Assembly: GCA_910578885.1 (NCBI GenBank)
Contig: CAJTSH010000064.1
Span: 1 to 12,268 of the forward strand
DNA: 12,268 bases
Origin: an uncultured Lachnospiraceae bacterium
Lineage (GTDB): Bacteria; Bacillota; Clostridia; Lachnospirales; Lachnospiraceae
Direction of reading: 5' to 3'
Shown: piece after piece, positions 1 through 6,090 of the stretch
Numbering within the stretch: position 1 is the first letter of the stretch
Layout of the letters: every line of letters begins with the position of its first letter
Made by a program: the position numbers and the translations under genes
Notes under the pieces: model-generated
Told to the model about the DNA's origin: nothing
Databases searched by the model: none
What the model saw: the letters and a program-made list of their open reading frames with translations, nothing else

Positions 1-480
1 AAAAACGGTAATTATAGTAATTTGAGCAACAGAGATATTCATGCGTTTGTCGTGGCATTGCTCGAAGAAACCTTGCATCCGTTTTACGAAGCGGCTTCTT
101 TAAAGAAGATTGACATTGCTAAGGATATCCAGCCAGACGTCATGATTCATGCCAGCCAGGAGCAGTTACGACAGCTCTACTCCATTCTGCTTGACAATGC
201 GGTAAAATATACAGGAAATAACGGCTGGATAAAGGTGTCTTTGAGGAAGAGGGAGCGTAAGGTGTTATTTCAAGTGGAAAATACCTGCGAAAGTATTCCG
301 AAAGGGAATCCAGAGCAGCTTTTTGACCGGTTTTATCGGGGGGATGACGCCAGAACTCAAAAAAGCGGCGGCTATGGCATTGGACTTTCTGCAGCACAGG
401 CGATCGTCAAAGCGCAGAATGGACTGATTGAGGCAAGCTATAAAGGGGAAAATATAATTGAATTTACCGTCCGGTTATGA
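1..480 (+). CDS. Sensor histidine kinase, C-terminal ATPase part (5' partial)
   Basis: The frame is open from base 1, so this is the tail of a gene that starts upstream; 159 residues are visible. It is the HATPase_c catalytic domain of a two-component sensor kinase, which binds ATP and phosphorylates the kinase's own histidine. The N box is clear (LLDNAVKYT), as are the F box (LFDRFYRGD) and the glycine-rich G2 box (GGYGIGLSAAQAIV). The usual G1 box (DxGxG) is not recognisable; the equivalent stretch reads VENTCESIPKG, a degenerate form I associate with kinases of gut clostridia. The membrane sensor and dimerisation parts, and presumably the response regulator gene, lie upstream of the window. 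It is followed by a 124-bp gap and then the VTC/DUF4956/CotH genes on the same strand, so the system may control them (inference). Domain identity is secure; the signal sensed is unknown. Confidence 0.92.
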   Translation, partial: KNGNYSNLSNRDIHAFVVALLEETLHPFYEAASLKKIDIAKDIQPDVMIHASQEQLRQLYSILLDNAVKYTGNNGWIKVSLRKRERKVLFQVENTCESIPKGNPEQLFDRFYRGDDARTQKSGGYGIGLSAAQAIVKAQNGLIEASYKGENIIEFTVRL

Positions 481-485
481 AACAG

Positions 486-529
486 AACTTTTCATAATAA
501 ATCGTTTGGTTTGTTGTGGAAAGTTTTTT
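486..529 (+). terminator. Weak candidate terminator after the histidine kinase
   Basis: Eight bases at 486-493 (AACTTTTC) can pair with 518-525 (GGAAAGTT) with one G-U pair, and a run of six T follows at 524-529. The 24-nt loop is long and the stem is AT-rich, so termination would be inefficient. It would partly separate kinase and VTC transcription. Confidence 0.3.
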
Positions 530-563
530 GTATTTCATTCTAAGCTACATCTAAGGTTTGTCT

Positions 564-580
564 TGTAAACTTCGTGTAAA
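564..580 (+). promoter_or_regulatory. TGTAAA direct repeat, possible response-regulator site
   Basis: Two TGTAAA hexamers start at 564 and 575, exactly 11 bp apart, about 25-40 bp before the VTC start codon. OmpR/PhoB-family response regulators typically bind direct half-sites one helical turn apart, and a sensor kinase gene lies just upstream. That link is inference: no convincing -35/-10 pair was seen here, and two short hexamers can occur by chance in AT-rich DNA. Confidence 0.3.
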
Positions 581-604
581 GGAAAGAAAATAGGTGATAC
601 ATGT

Positions 605-1207
605 ATGAACTTTCGTCATGAATGGAAGCATGAGATAAATGTTTCCGACATGATAGCGCTGAGGCAGCGCCTGCGCACAGTGGCAAAGCCAGATATCCAT
701 GCGGTGAACGGCAAATATACGATTCGGAGCCTGTATTTTGACAGTTTAAGTGATAAGGCGCTGAGGGAAAAACTAGACGGCGTGAATTTGCGGGAGAAAT
801 TCCGGCTCCGGTATTATAATGGTGATGCTTCAGTCATTCATCTGGAGAAGAAGAGCAAATGTAATGGGCTTGGAAGGAAACAGACCGCAGTATTGACCTG
901 TGAGCAGGTTCAGGGCATCCTTTCAGGAGGCGGCGAATGGATGATGGAGCAGGAAAATGAACTGGTACGGGAATTGTATTGCAAAATAAAACTTCAAGGA
1001 CTGTGTCCGAGAACAATAGTTGATTATACAAGAGAGCCGTTCGTCTATGAACCGGGGAATGTCCGTGTAACCATAGACTATGATATACGGACGGGGCTGG
1101 GAGGAACAGAATTTCTGGATTCTTCATGTGTTACGATTCCGGCGGGAAATGCCCCGATATTGTTAGAGGTGAAATGGGATTCATTGCAGTCTTTGGAAGC
1201 GTTGTGA
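605..1207 (+). CDS. VTC-domain (polyphosphate polymerase-like) protein, C-terminally truncated
   Basis: The 200-residue protein has the VTC fold of the catalytic subunit that makes polyphosphate from ATP in eukaryotes; bacterial homologues are annotated as polyphosphate polymerase domain proteins. Visible family motifs are RHEWKHEI near the start (basic residues R4, K8), YTIRSLYFDS, EKFRLRYYNG (K65, R67, R69), HLEKKSK (K82, K83, K85), RTIVDYTREPF, VRVTIDYDIR and LLEVKW (E188, K190). These basic tunnel residues hold phosphate in the yeast enzyme. The start ATG has an AGGTGA ribosome site at 592-597. After WD at 191-192 the sequence departs from the family: the usual last 30 or so residues, which include a conserved SKY-type lysine motif, are replaced by a short out-of-family tail and a stop. 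The cause appears to be a deletion into the neighbouring DUF4956 gene. The product is probably inactive (inference). Confidence 0.85.
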   Translation: MNFRHEWKHEINVSDMIALRQRLRTVAKPDIHAVNGKYTIRSLYFDSLSDKALREKLDGVNLREKFRLRYYNGDASVIHLEKKSKCNGLGRKQTAVLTCEQVQGILSGGGEWMMEQENELVRELYCKIKLQGLCPRTIVDYTREPFVYEPGNVRVTIDYDIRTGLGGTEFLDSSCVTIPAGNAPILLEVKWDSLQSLEAL

Positions 1208-1494
1208 TTGGTGCTGTACTTTTGGTATTTGTAAATCGGAAATCTCATTTGAATCCGTATATTGTGGTGATTCAATGCGAGGGGCATGAGAGTGAACAGT
1301 CGGCAAAGGAATTTTTAGAAAAGCAGGTAAAACGCATGACAGTGAAGAGTAAGATGGCGCAGAAGGGCGCTATTGAGCTGAATCTGGAAATTCGTTTGAA
1401 GGAAGATAATACGGATTTTATCAATATTCTTTCCGAGATGAAAGGAGTAAACAGCGCCGTGCTTGTCAGTTACAACGGTGACTACATGGGCTAA
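1174..1494 (+). pseudogene. DUF4956 membrane protein, C-terminal remnant
   Basis: This frame encodes about 106 residues resembling the second half of DUF4956 proteins: the end of a hydrophobic segment (FIAVFGSVVIGAVLLVFV) followed by the soluble domain and the typical ending VNSAVLVSYNGDYMG. Intact members are usually a little over 200 residues with several N-terminal membrane segments; those are missing. Family-like sequence begins near 1174, right where family-like VTC sequence stops at about 1180 in another frame, so one deletion explains both. ATG 1174 has only a close GAGG (1166-1169, 4 nt away) and overlaps the VTC stop by 34 bp; re-initiation is possible but unlikely to make a functional membrane protein. 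The stop is followed 11 bp later by CotH. The family name is from recognition of the sequence pattern, not a search. Confidence 0.75.
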
Positions 1495-1505
1495 GGAGGG
1501 ATTAA

Positions 1506-3197
1506 ATGTCAACACACAAGCATATTGACAGAATCTGCTGTGCCGTACTTGCCCTTGTGCTTGCCTTGACCGTCTTGTTTATCAAAGCAGAGCAGTTTGG
1601 TGTTCAGGCAGTGATAAAAGAGCTGGGTTATGAGGCAAAGCTGTTTGACACCAGAACTGTACATACCATAGATATTGTAATGGATAACTGGGATGATTTT
1701 ATTGATACCTGTGAAAATGAAGAATATGAGGTATGTTCTCTGGTGATTGACAAGGAAGCGTATAAGAATGTTGGAATCCGTGCGAAGGGGAACACTTCAC
1801 TTAGCATGGTTTCCTCTTATGGCAATGACCGGTACAGCTTCAAAATAGAATTTGACCACTATGACAGCACGAAATCTTATTATGGTCTGGATAAGCTTAG
1901 CCTGAACAACATTATTCAGGATAATACCTTTATGAAGGACTATCTAACCTATCAAATGATGGGATATTTCAGTGTGGATGCACCGCTGTGCAGCTATGTC
2001 TATATCACGGTAAATGGCGAGGGCTGGGGACTGTATCTCGCCGTAGAGGGCGTAGAGGAAGCATTTTTAGAGCGCAATTACGGCTCTGATTACGGAGAAC
2101 TCTATAAGCCGGACAGCATGAGTATGGGCGGCGGAAGAGGAAACGGCGGACAATTCGATATGGAGGAATTTGAGCAGAAGAAGGATTCGGAAATAAATGC
2201 GGCGACGGAAGATGATGGGCAGCCGGATGGAAACATGCCGCAGTGGAACGGAGAGCAACCGGATGGGAGTATGCCCAAAGGAAACGGAGATCGGCTGGAC
2301 GGCGGAATGCCACCGGAAAGAGGAGGGAATCAGGATGGTAGAACGATGCCGGAAAACGGAGAAATGCCGGAAGGCGGAATGACGCCGGGAAATGGTGCAG
2401 CAATACCGGGTGATGCAGGCGGCGGTATGGTTATGGACAGCGATGATGTTTCTTTGATTTATTCGGATGACGAGTACAGCAGTTACAGTAACATTTTTGA
2501 GAACGCCAAAACAGAGATATCCGATACGGACAAGGAACGGCTGATTTCGGCATTGAAAGAATTAAATGAGGGTACTAATATAGAAGAAACGGTTAATGTC
2601 GAGGAAGTTATCCGCTATTTTGTGGTACACAATTTCGTATGCAATTTCGACAGTTATACCGGATCTATGATTCACAATTACTATCTGTATGAAAAGGACG
2701 GACAGCTTTCCATGATACCGTGGGATTATAACCTTGCTTTTGGCGGGTTCGGGTCTATGTCAGATGCCGCCAGTCTTGTAAATTATCCGATTGATACGCC
2801 GGTGTCAGGAAAAACCGCTGATTCCAGACCGATGCTTGCATGGATTTTCCAGAGTGAAGAATACACCGAACTATATCATCAGTATTTTGCGGAGTTTATC
2901 AGCAGCTATTTTGACAGCGGATATTTTGAAAAAATGATGGAAACTGTTTCAGAAATGATTGCTCCTTATGTGGAAAAAGATCCGACGAAGTTCTGTACTT
3001 ATGAGGAATTTGAAAAAGGAGTTTCTACCTTAAGGGAGTTCTGTGTGCTTCGGGCAGAGAGTGTCAGCGGACAGATTGCGGGAACGATTCCGTCTACTTC
3101 GGAGGCGCAGATCGAAGACAGTGCGGAATTGATTGATGCCTCTGGTATTACCATATCCGATATGGGGACGATGGGAGATATGAGGGGAAAGAAGTAA
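1506..3197 (+). CDS. CotH kinase family protein, membrane-anchored
   Basis: A 563-residue protein of the CotH family, atypical protein kinases first known from phosphorylating spore-coat proteins in Bacillus. An uncleaved signal-anchor-like hydrophobic stretch is at about residues 10-30, suggesting the kinase faces outward. Family motifs follow in order: GIRAKGNTSLS (90-100), KIEFDHYDSTKSYYGLDKLSLNN, GLYLAVEGVEEAFLERNYG (175-193, with E181), and IPWDYNLAFGGF (W406, D407, the likely metal-binding aspartate). A low-complexity Gly/Pro/Met/Asp-rich insert (about 207-310) with five 12-residue repeats splits the kinase core. The start ATG has a strong AAGGAGGG site at 1495-1502. It is the third gene of the VTC-DUF4956-CotH set and, unlike the other two, is intact. 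The substrate is unknown: a spore protein, a wall protein, or its own repeat region are all possible. Confidence 0.9.
   Translation: MSTHKHIDRICCAVLALVLALTVLFIKAEQFGVQAVIKELGYEAKLFDTRTVHTIDIVMDNWDDFIDTCENEEYEVCSLVIDKEAYKNVGIRAKGNTSLSMVSSYGNDRYSFKIEFDHYDSTKSYYGLDKLSLNNIIQDNTFMKDYLTYQMMGYFSVDAPLCSYVYITVNGEGWGLYLAVEGVEEAFLERNYGSDYGELYKPDSMSMGGGRGNGGQFDMEEFEQKKDSEINAATEDDGQPDGNMPQWNGEQPDGSMPKGNGDRLDGGMPPERGGNQDGRTMPENGEMPEGGMTPGNGAAIPGDAGGGMVMDSDDVSLIYSDDEYSSYSNIFENAKTEISDTDKERLISALKELNEGTNIEETVNVEEVIRYFVVHNFVCNFDSYTGSMIHNYYLYEKDGQLSMIPWDYNLAFGGFGSMSDAASLVNYPIDTPVSGKTADSRPMLAWIFQSEEYTELYHQYFAEFISSYFDSGYFEKMMETVSEMIAPYVEKDPTKFCTYEEFEKGVSTLREFCVLRAESVSGQIAGTIPSTSEAQIEDSAELIDASGITISDMGTMGDMRGKK
2220..2399 (+). 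repeat. Five tandem 36-bp (12-residue) degenerate repeats in CotH
   Basis: Residues 239-298 divide exactly into five 12-mers: QPDGNMPQWNGE, QPDGSMPKGNGD, RLDGGMPPERGG, NQDGRTMPENGE and MPEGGMTPGNGA. The shared pattern is a DG or EG pair, then MP or TP, then usually NG plus an acidic residue. The first two copies are closest at DNA level. The region is predicted to be disordered and lies between conserved kinase motifs. Confidence 0.85.
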
Positions 3198-3220
3198 AGG
3201 AATGTGGAGACCTTGAACAC

Positions 3221-3261
3221 TTTCCCTTGTAAAATGCCCATAAGGACAAAAACAAGGGAAA
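3221..3261. terminator. Inverted repeat between convergent CotH and MATE genes
   Basis: TTTCCCTTGT (3221-3230) and ACAAGGGAAA (3252-3261) are a perfect 10-bp inverted repeat with a 21-nt loop, between the 3' ends of two convergent genes. No T-run follows on either strand, so it is at best a weak bidirectional terminator or a 3'-end stabilising hairpin. Nothing else was recognised in 3198-3322. Confidence 0.4.
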
Positions 3262-3322
3262 ATCATATCCGTTCATTATTGTAATATTTTCATGTATCAT
3301 CCTGCAGCAGAGTATCGAATTT

Positions 3323-4675
3323 TCATTCATTCTCTTTTTGCAGGATATTTTTTTGAATTTTCTGCTTCCATACCAGATAGGCAATCATCAGAGGAACACC
3401 TGCGCCGATCCATGCAACCGGGTTTGCAAAGCATACGCTCCAGTAACCGGCTGGCTTTAGCAGAACTGCTACAGTGGCGAGACGGCATATAGTTTCAAAG
3501 ATGCCGCTGATCATCGGCATAATCTCTCTTCCAAGTCCTTGTAAAGAAGTACGGTACAGGTAGATAAAGGCGAGGAAGATAAAGAAGAAACTTATAGTAT
3601 TCAAATATCTGGTGACATAGTCCATGACCTCATCCGTCGGGGAGTTTAAAAACAGCCGTACAATATATCTTCCGAATCCGGCACAGATGAGGGAAGCAAG
3701 AACGGCGGTTGCAAGACCAATCCAAAACGCATCTTTCATGCCCTTAAAAATTCGCTCATATTTTCCGGCGCCGAGGTTCTGACCGCAGTAAGTAGCCATC
3801 GTAGTTCCAAGCGTAGGCATGGTCTGGACGGAAATCTGTTCAACCTTGCTGGCGGCAGTAAAGGCGGCAACTACGCCGGAGCCAAAAACGTTAACGGCGC
3901 TCTGCTGAATCATGGATCCGATTCCAATCAGAGAGTAATTTAACGCCATCGGAATTCCGATGGAAATAAGCTGCCAGACAATTCTGCCGTCCGGGCGGCA
4001 GTCTGACTTGCTGATCTTTAAAATATCGAATTTGCGGAACATGTAGAGGAAGCAGAGTACGGCGGAGATACCCTGTGAAAATACGGTTGCATAAGCCGCG
4101 CCCGCCACCCCAAGTTTTAAAACAATAATACAGAACAGATCCAATACGATATTTAAAAAAGAGGAGAGGATTAAAAAGTAAAGAGGCGTCTTACTGTCTC
4201 CCACTCCACGTAAAATACCGGAAGCAACATTATAAAACATACTGCATAGAATTCCCCAGAAAATAATTTTGATATAGGAATCTGCCATGTCCAAAATATT
4301 TTCCGGCGTATTCATAAATAAAAGCAGTTCCTTGGAAAAGATTACGGTTATCATGGTTAAAACGACAGAAACCACGAGACTTAAAAACAGGGAAATGCCC
4401 ACGTAGCGTTTTAAGCGCGGAATGTCCTTTGCGCCGAATGCCTGTGAGACCATAACGCCAAAGCCCTGTGTAATACCCATTGCAAAGCCTAAAACCAAAA
4501 ACATAATAGAGCCGGTAGCGCCTACTGCCGCAAGCGCGTCTTCGCCCAGAAACTGACCGACAATAATCGTATCGAACATGTTATAAAATTGCTGGAATAT
4601 ATTTCCGAACAATACGGGAAGGGAAAACAGTAAAATAATTTTTAATGGATTGCCGCTTGTCATATCTTTCGTCAT
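3323..4675 (-). CDS. MATE family efflux transporter
   Basis: A 450-residue, strongly hydrophobic protein of normal length for the MATE family, which exports drugs and other organic cations using a sodium or proton gradient. It shows the usual two-fold symmetric layout of about twelve membrane segments. Signature stretches are the start PLKIILLFSLPVLFGNIFQQ, YNMFDTIIVGQFLGEDALAAVG, the loop GVMVSQAFGAKD, GILRGVGDSKTPLYF and, in the second half, VAAFTAASKVEQ and the matching GQNLGAGK loop. The start ATG (4673-4675) is preceded on its strand by AAGGAGGAGA with a 5-nt gap. It is divergent from a LysR gene, a common arrangement when the regulator controls the exporter (inference). The substrate cannot be read from the sequence. 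Confidence 0.95.
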   Translation of the reverse strand: MTKDMTSGNPLKIILLFSLPVLFGNIFQQFYNMFDTIIVGQFLGEDALAAVGATGSIMFLVLGFAMGITQGFGVMVSQAFGAKDIPRLKRYVGISLFLSLVVSVVLTMITVIFSKELLLFMNTPENILDMADSYIKIIFWGILCSMFYNVASGILRGVGDSKTPLYFLILSSFLNIVLDLFCIIVLKLGVAGAAYATVFSQGISAVLCFLYMFRKFDILKISKSDCRPDGRIVWQLISIGIPMALNYSLIGIGSMIQQSAVNVFGSGVVAAFTAASKVEQISVQTMPTLGTTMATYCGQNLGAGKYERIFKGMKDAFWIGLATAVLASLICAGFGRYIVRLFLNSPTDEVMDYVTRYLNTISFFFIFLAFIYLYRTSLQGLGREIMPMISGIFETICRLATVAVLLKPAGYWSVCFANPVAWIGAGVPLMIAYLVWKQKIQKNILQKENE

Positions 4676-4713
4676 TGATGTCTCCTCCTTATTTCAAAAA
4701 TTGAATTTGTTGT

Positions 4714-4741
4714 AGTATAAACTGTGACGATTTCAGGTCAC
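4714..4741 (-). promoter_or_regulatory. Candidate promoter of the MATE gene
   Basis: On the minus strand GTGACC (4736-4741) and TATACT (4714-4719) are separated by 16 bp, matching 4/6 and 5/6 bases of -35 and -10 consensus, about 40 bp before the start codon. The -35 box overlaps the edge of the inverted-repeat element, so the element may influence this promoter. Confidence 0.4.
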
Positions 4742-4862
4742 TGTTCACACGGTTCCGTGCGCCATGCTGCACGGCATCCGGCTCCTTGCCAAAGGCAACT
4801 TTAAAAGAGCCGGATGCTGTTACCGGAACGACCAAAGGGAGTGAACAGTAACGATTTAAGGT
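4721..4862. repeat. Structured inverted-repeat element with flanking direct repeats
   Basis: This non-coding stretch between the divergent MATE and LysR genes is unusually rich in pairing. An outer 9-bp arm ACTGTTCAC (4740-4748) matches GTGAACAGT (4841-4849). Inside are CCGTGC/GCACGG (4755-4760/4769-4774), an 11-bp arm GCATCCGGCTC/GAGCCGGATGC (4774-4784/4807-4817), and TTGCC/GGCAA (4786-4790/4794-4798) in its loop. An alternative pairing is GTTCCG/CGGAAC (4752-4757/4824-4829). The 15-bp ends at 4724-4738 and 4848-4862 are direct repeats identical at 13 positions. No reading frame of note and no T-run were seen. It resembles a small non-autonomous mobile or REP-like element; a multi-arm regulatory structure is the alternative. 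Confidence 0.7.
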
Positions 4863-4913
4863 GTATCATACTACCGGAAATCTGAAATAACAATGTAAAA
4901 AACGTTTCAATTA

Positions 4914-4922
4914 TGGTATAAT
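4914..4922 (+). promoter_or_regulatory. Extended -10 promoter of the LysR gene, leaderless layout
   Basis: TGGTATAAT is a perfect extended -10 element, which can work with a poor -35; the bases at the -35 position (4894-4899, TGTAAA) match weakly. Only 6 bases separate it from the ATG at 4929, so transcription should begin at or next to the start codon. No ribosome binding site is present. Confidence 0.6.
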
Positions 4923-4928
4923 TCTCTC

Positions 4929-5813
4929 ATGAATGCGAATTTAGAATATTATAAGTTTTTTTATCATGTGGGAAAATTAAAAAGCATATCTTTGGCGGCG
5001 GAAGAGCTTGCGGTTTCACAGCCCGCAGTCAGTCAGGCTATCCGAAATCTGGAGCGGGAGCTTGGCTCTTCTCTGTTTATGCGGACGTCTAAGGGCGTGC
5101 GTCTGACTGCGGAGGGAGAGGTTCTTTTCTCCTATGTCAGCCGTGGATATGAGATGATTCTTTTAGGAGAGAAGAAGTTTTTGGAAATGCAGGATTTAGA
5201 AAGCGGGGAAATCTGCATCGGAGCAAGCGATATGACGCTGCGGTTTTTCCTATTGGAGTATCTGGAACATTTTCATGAGCAGTATCCCAAAATCAAGGTG
5301 ACAGTCACGAATGCAACGACGCCGGAGACGCTTCGGCATTTGCAGGAGGGGCGGATTGATTTCGGCGTGGTCAGCACGCCGATGGAGCAAGGGAAAAATC
5401 TTCACATAACCCCGGTGCGCAGGATAGAAGATATCTTTGTGGCAGGAAAAAAATTTTCCTATATGCAGGGCGGAAAGCTATCCTATAAAGAACTGGAAAG
5501 AAAGCCAATCATGTGTCTGGAGGGGAATACCTCCACAAGAAAATATGTGGAGCAGTTTTTGAGGGAGCAGAATGTACGGATTGATCCGGAATTTGAGCTT
5601 CCCACCAGCGATATGCTCATCCAGTTTGCCAAGCGGGGACTGGGAGTGGCAAGCGTGGTGAAGGATTTTGCACTGGAGGAGATTGCGAAGGGGGAGTTGT
5701 TCCAGATTGTATTTGATAAACCTATACCAAAGCGGGAGTTCTGTATTGTAGTGGATGACCGGGTGCCGATGACGGCGGCGGCAAAGAGGATGCTGGACTT
5801 TGTGCTGGCGTAG
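4929..5813 (+). CDS. LysR family transcriptional regulator
   Basis: A 294-residue LysR-type regulator of standard length. Residues 1-60 are the winged helix-turn-helix, with the signature SLAAEELAVSQPAVSQAIRN followed by LERELGSSLFMRTSKGVRLTAEG. A linker helix follows, then the periplasmic-binding-like effector domain from about residue 90, starting GEICIGASDMTLRFFLLEYL. Such proteins usually bind as tetramers upstream of a divergent gene and change activity when a small molecule binds; the divergent neighbour here is the MATE exporter. The start is chosen because MNANLEYYKFFYHVGK is the normal N-terminus of this subgroup, although no ribosome site precedes it. The effector is unknown. No independent terminator follows directly; the next is at 6057-6090. 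Confidence 0.95.
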   Translation: MNANLEYYKFFYHVGKLKSISLAAEELAVSQPAVSQAIRNLERELGSSLFMRTSKGVRLTAEGEVLFSYVSRGYEMILLGEKKFLEMQDLESGEICIGASDMTLRFFLLEYLEHFHEQYPKIKVTVTNATTPETLRHLQEGRIDFGVVSTPMEQGKNLHITPVRRIEDIFVAGKKFSYMQGGKLSYKELERKPIMCLEGNTSTRKYVEQFLREQNVRIDPEFELPTSDMLIQFAKRGLGVASVVKDFALEEIAKGELFQIVFDKPIPKREFCIVVDDRVPMTAAAKRMLDFVLA

Positions 5814-5976
5814 GAACTGGGCAGGATATGTCTACCGATATTGGTATTATTATACTGGTGAAAATAGTCGGGAAATATACAAAACTGATGATGCAGAGAT
5901 AATGAACGAATGCTGGCTCGGTTTCCATACGCTTGATGTGGAGATGGCGATTGACAATTTAAGAGAAACAATATAA
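5812..5976 (+). pseudogene. Start-less gene scrap after LysR, unidentified
   Basis: Directly after the LysR stop, frame 1 stays open for 54 codons ending in a stop at 5974-5976. It reads like real protein, with clustered aromatics and charge: GYVYRYWYYYTGENSREIYK, then DDAEIMNECWLGFHTLDVEM and AIDNLRETI. There is no usable start codon at its beginning and no ribosome site, so it appears to be the 3' end of a gene whose front has been lost. I do not recognise the family; the DDAEI...W pattern faintly recalls the end of NUDIX hydrolases, but this is weak. Chance open frame is the alternative. Confidence 0.45.
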
Positions 5977-5979
5977 ATA
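5951..5979 (+). promoter_or_regulatory. Possible upstream purA promoter
   Basis: A perfect TTGACA (5951-5956) lies 17 bp before TAAATA (5974-5979), or 15 bp before TATAAA (5972-5977). It sits inside the unidentified gene scrap. The -10 is imperfect, so it is secondary to the promoter at 6010-6038. Confidence 0.3.
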
Positions 5980-6009
5980 AAACTTATACTAAATATAACA
6001 AATATTGTC

Positions 6010-6038
6010 TTTACTTATGCCGAGAAGTTCTCTATAAT
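6010..6038 (+). promoter_or_regulatory. Likely purA promoter with palindromic spacer
   Basis: TTTACT (6010-6015, 4/6 of the -35 consensus) and a perfect TATAAT (6033-6038) are spaced 17 bp apart. The spacer ends in the 11-bp palindrome GAGAAGTTCTC (6022-6032), which touches the -10 box and is well placed for a repressor. Transcription would begin near 6045, about 150 nt before the purA start codon. The sequence does not match the PurR box of Bacillus as I know it. Confidence 0.5.
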
Positions 6039-6056
6039 CAAAAAGTAAGAAGCAGT

Positions 6057-6090
6057 AAAGGGACTGGTTTTTGCACCGGTTCCTTTTTTT
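6057..6090 (+). terminator. Intrinsic terminator upstream of purA
   Basis: GGGACTGGT (6060-6068) pairs over nine positions with ACCGGTTCC (6075-6083), including two G-U pairs, around the 6-nt loop TTTTGC; AAA before and seven T after (6084-6090) complete a classical Rho-independent terminator. It ends transcription from LysR and the scrap, but it also lies between the likely purA promoter and purA, so it may act as an attenuator. Confidence 0.72.

Noticed and set aside
1126..1173. ATG 1126 as start of a 122-residue protein
   Set aside because: Bases 1126-1170 encode family-like VTC residues in another frame; the first residues in this frame match nothing and there is no ribosome site.
2005..2403. 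Open frame of 132 codons on the minus strand opposite the CotH repeat region
   Set aside because: Arg/Pro/His/Leu-rich translation typical of the antisense of a Gly/Pro/Glu-rich coding repeat; no ribosome site, and CotH on the plus strand explains the region.
5483..5971. 162-codon minus-strand frame over the end of LysR and the intergenic region
   Set aside because: Antisense shadow of LysR; Ser-rich, no recognisable motif or ribosome site.
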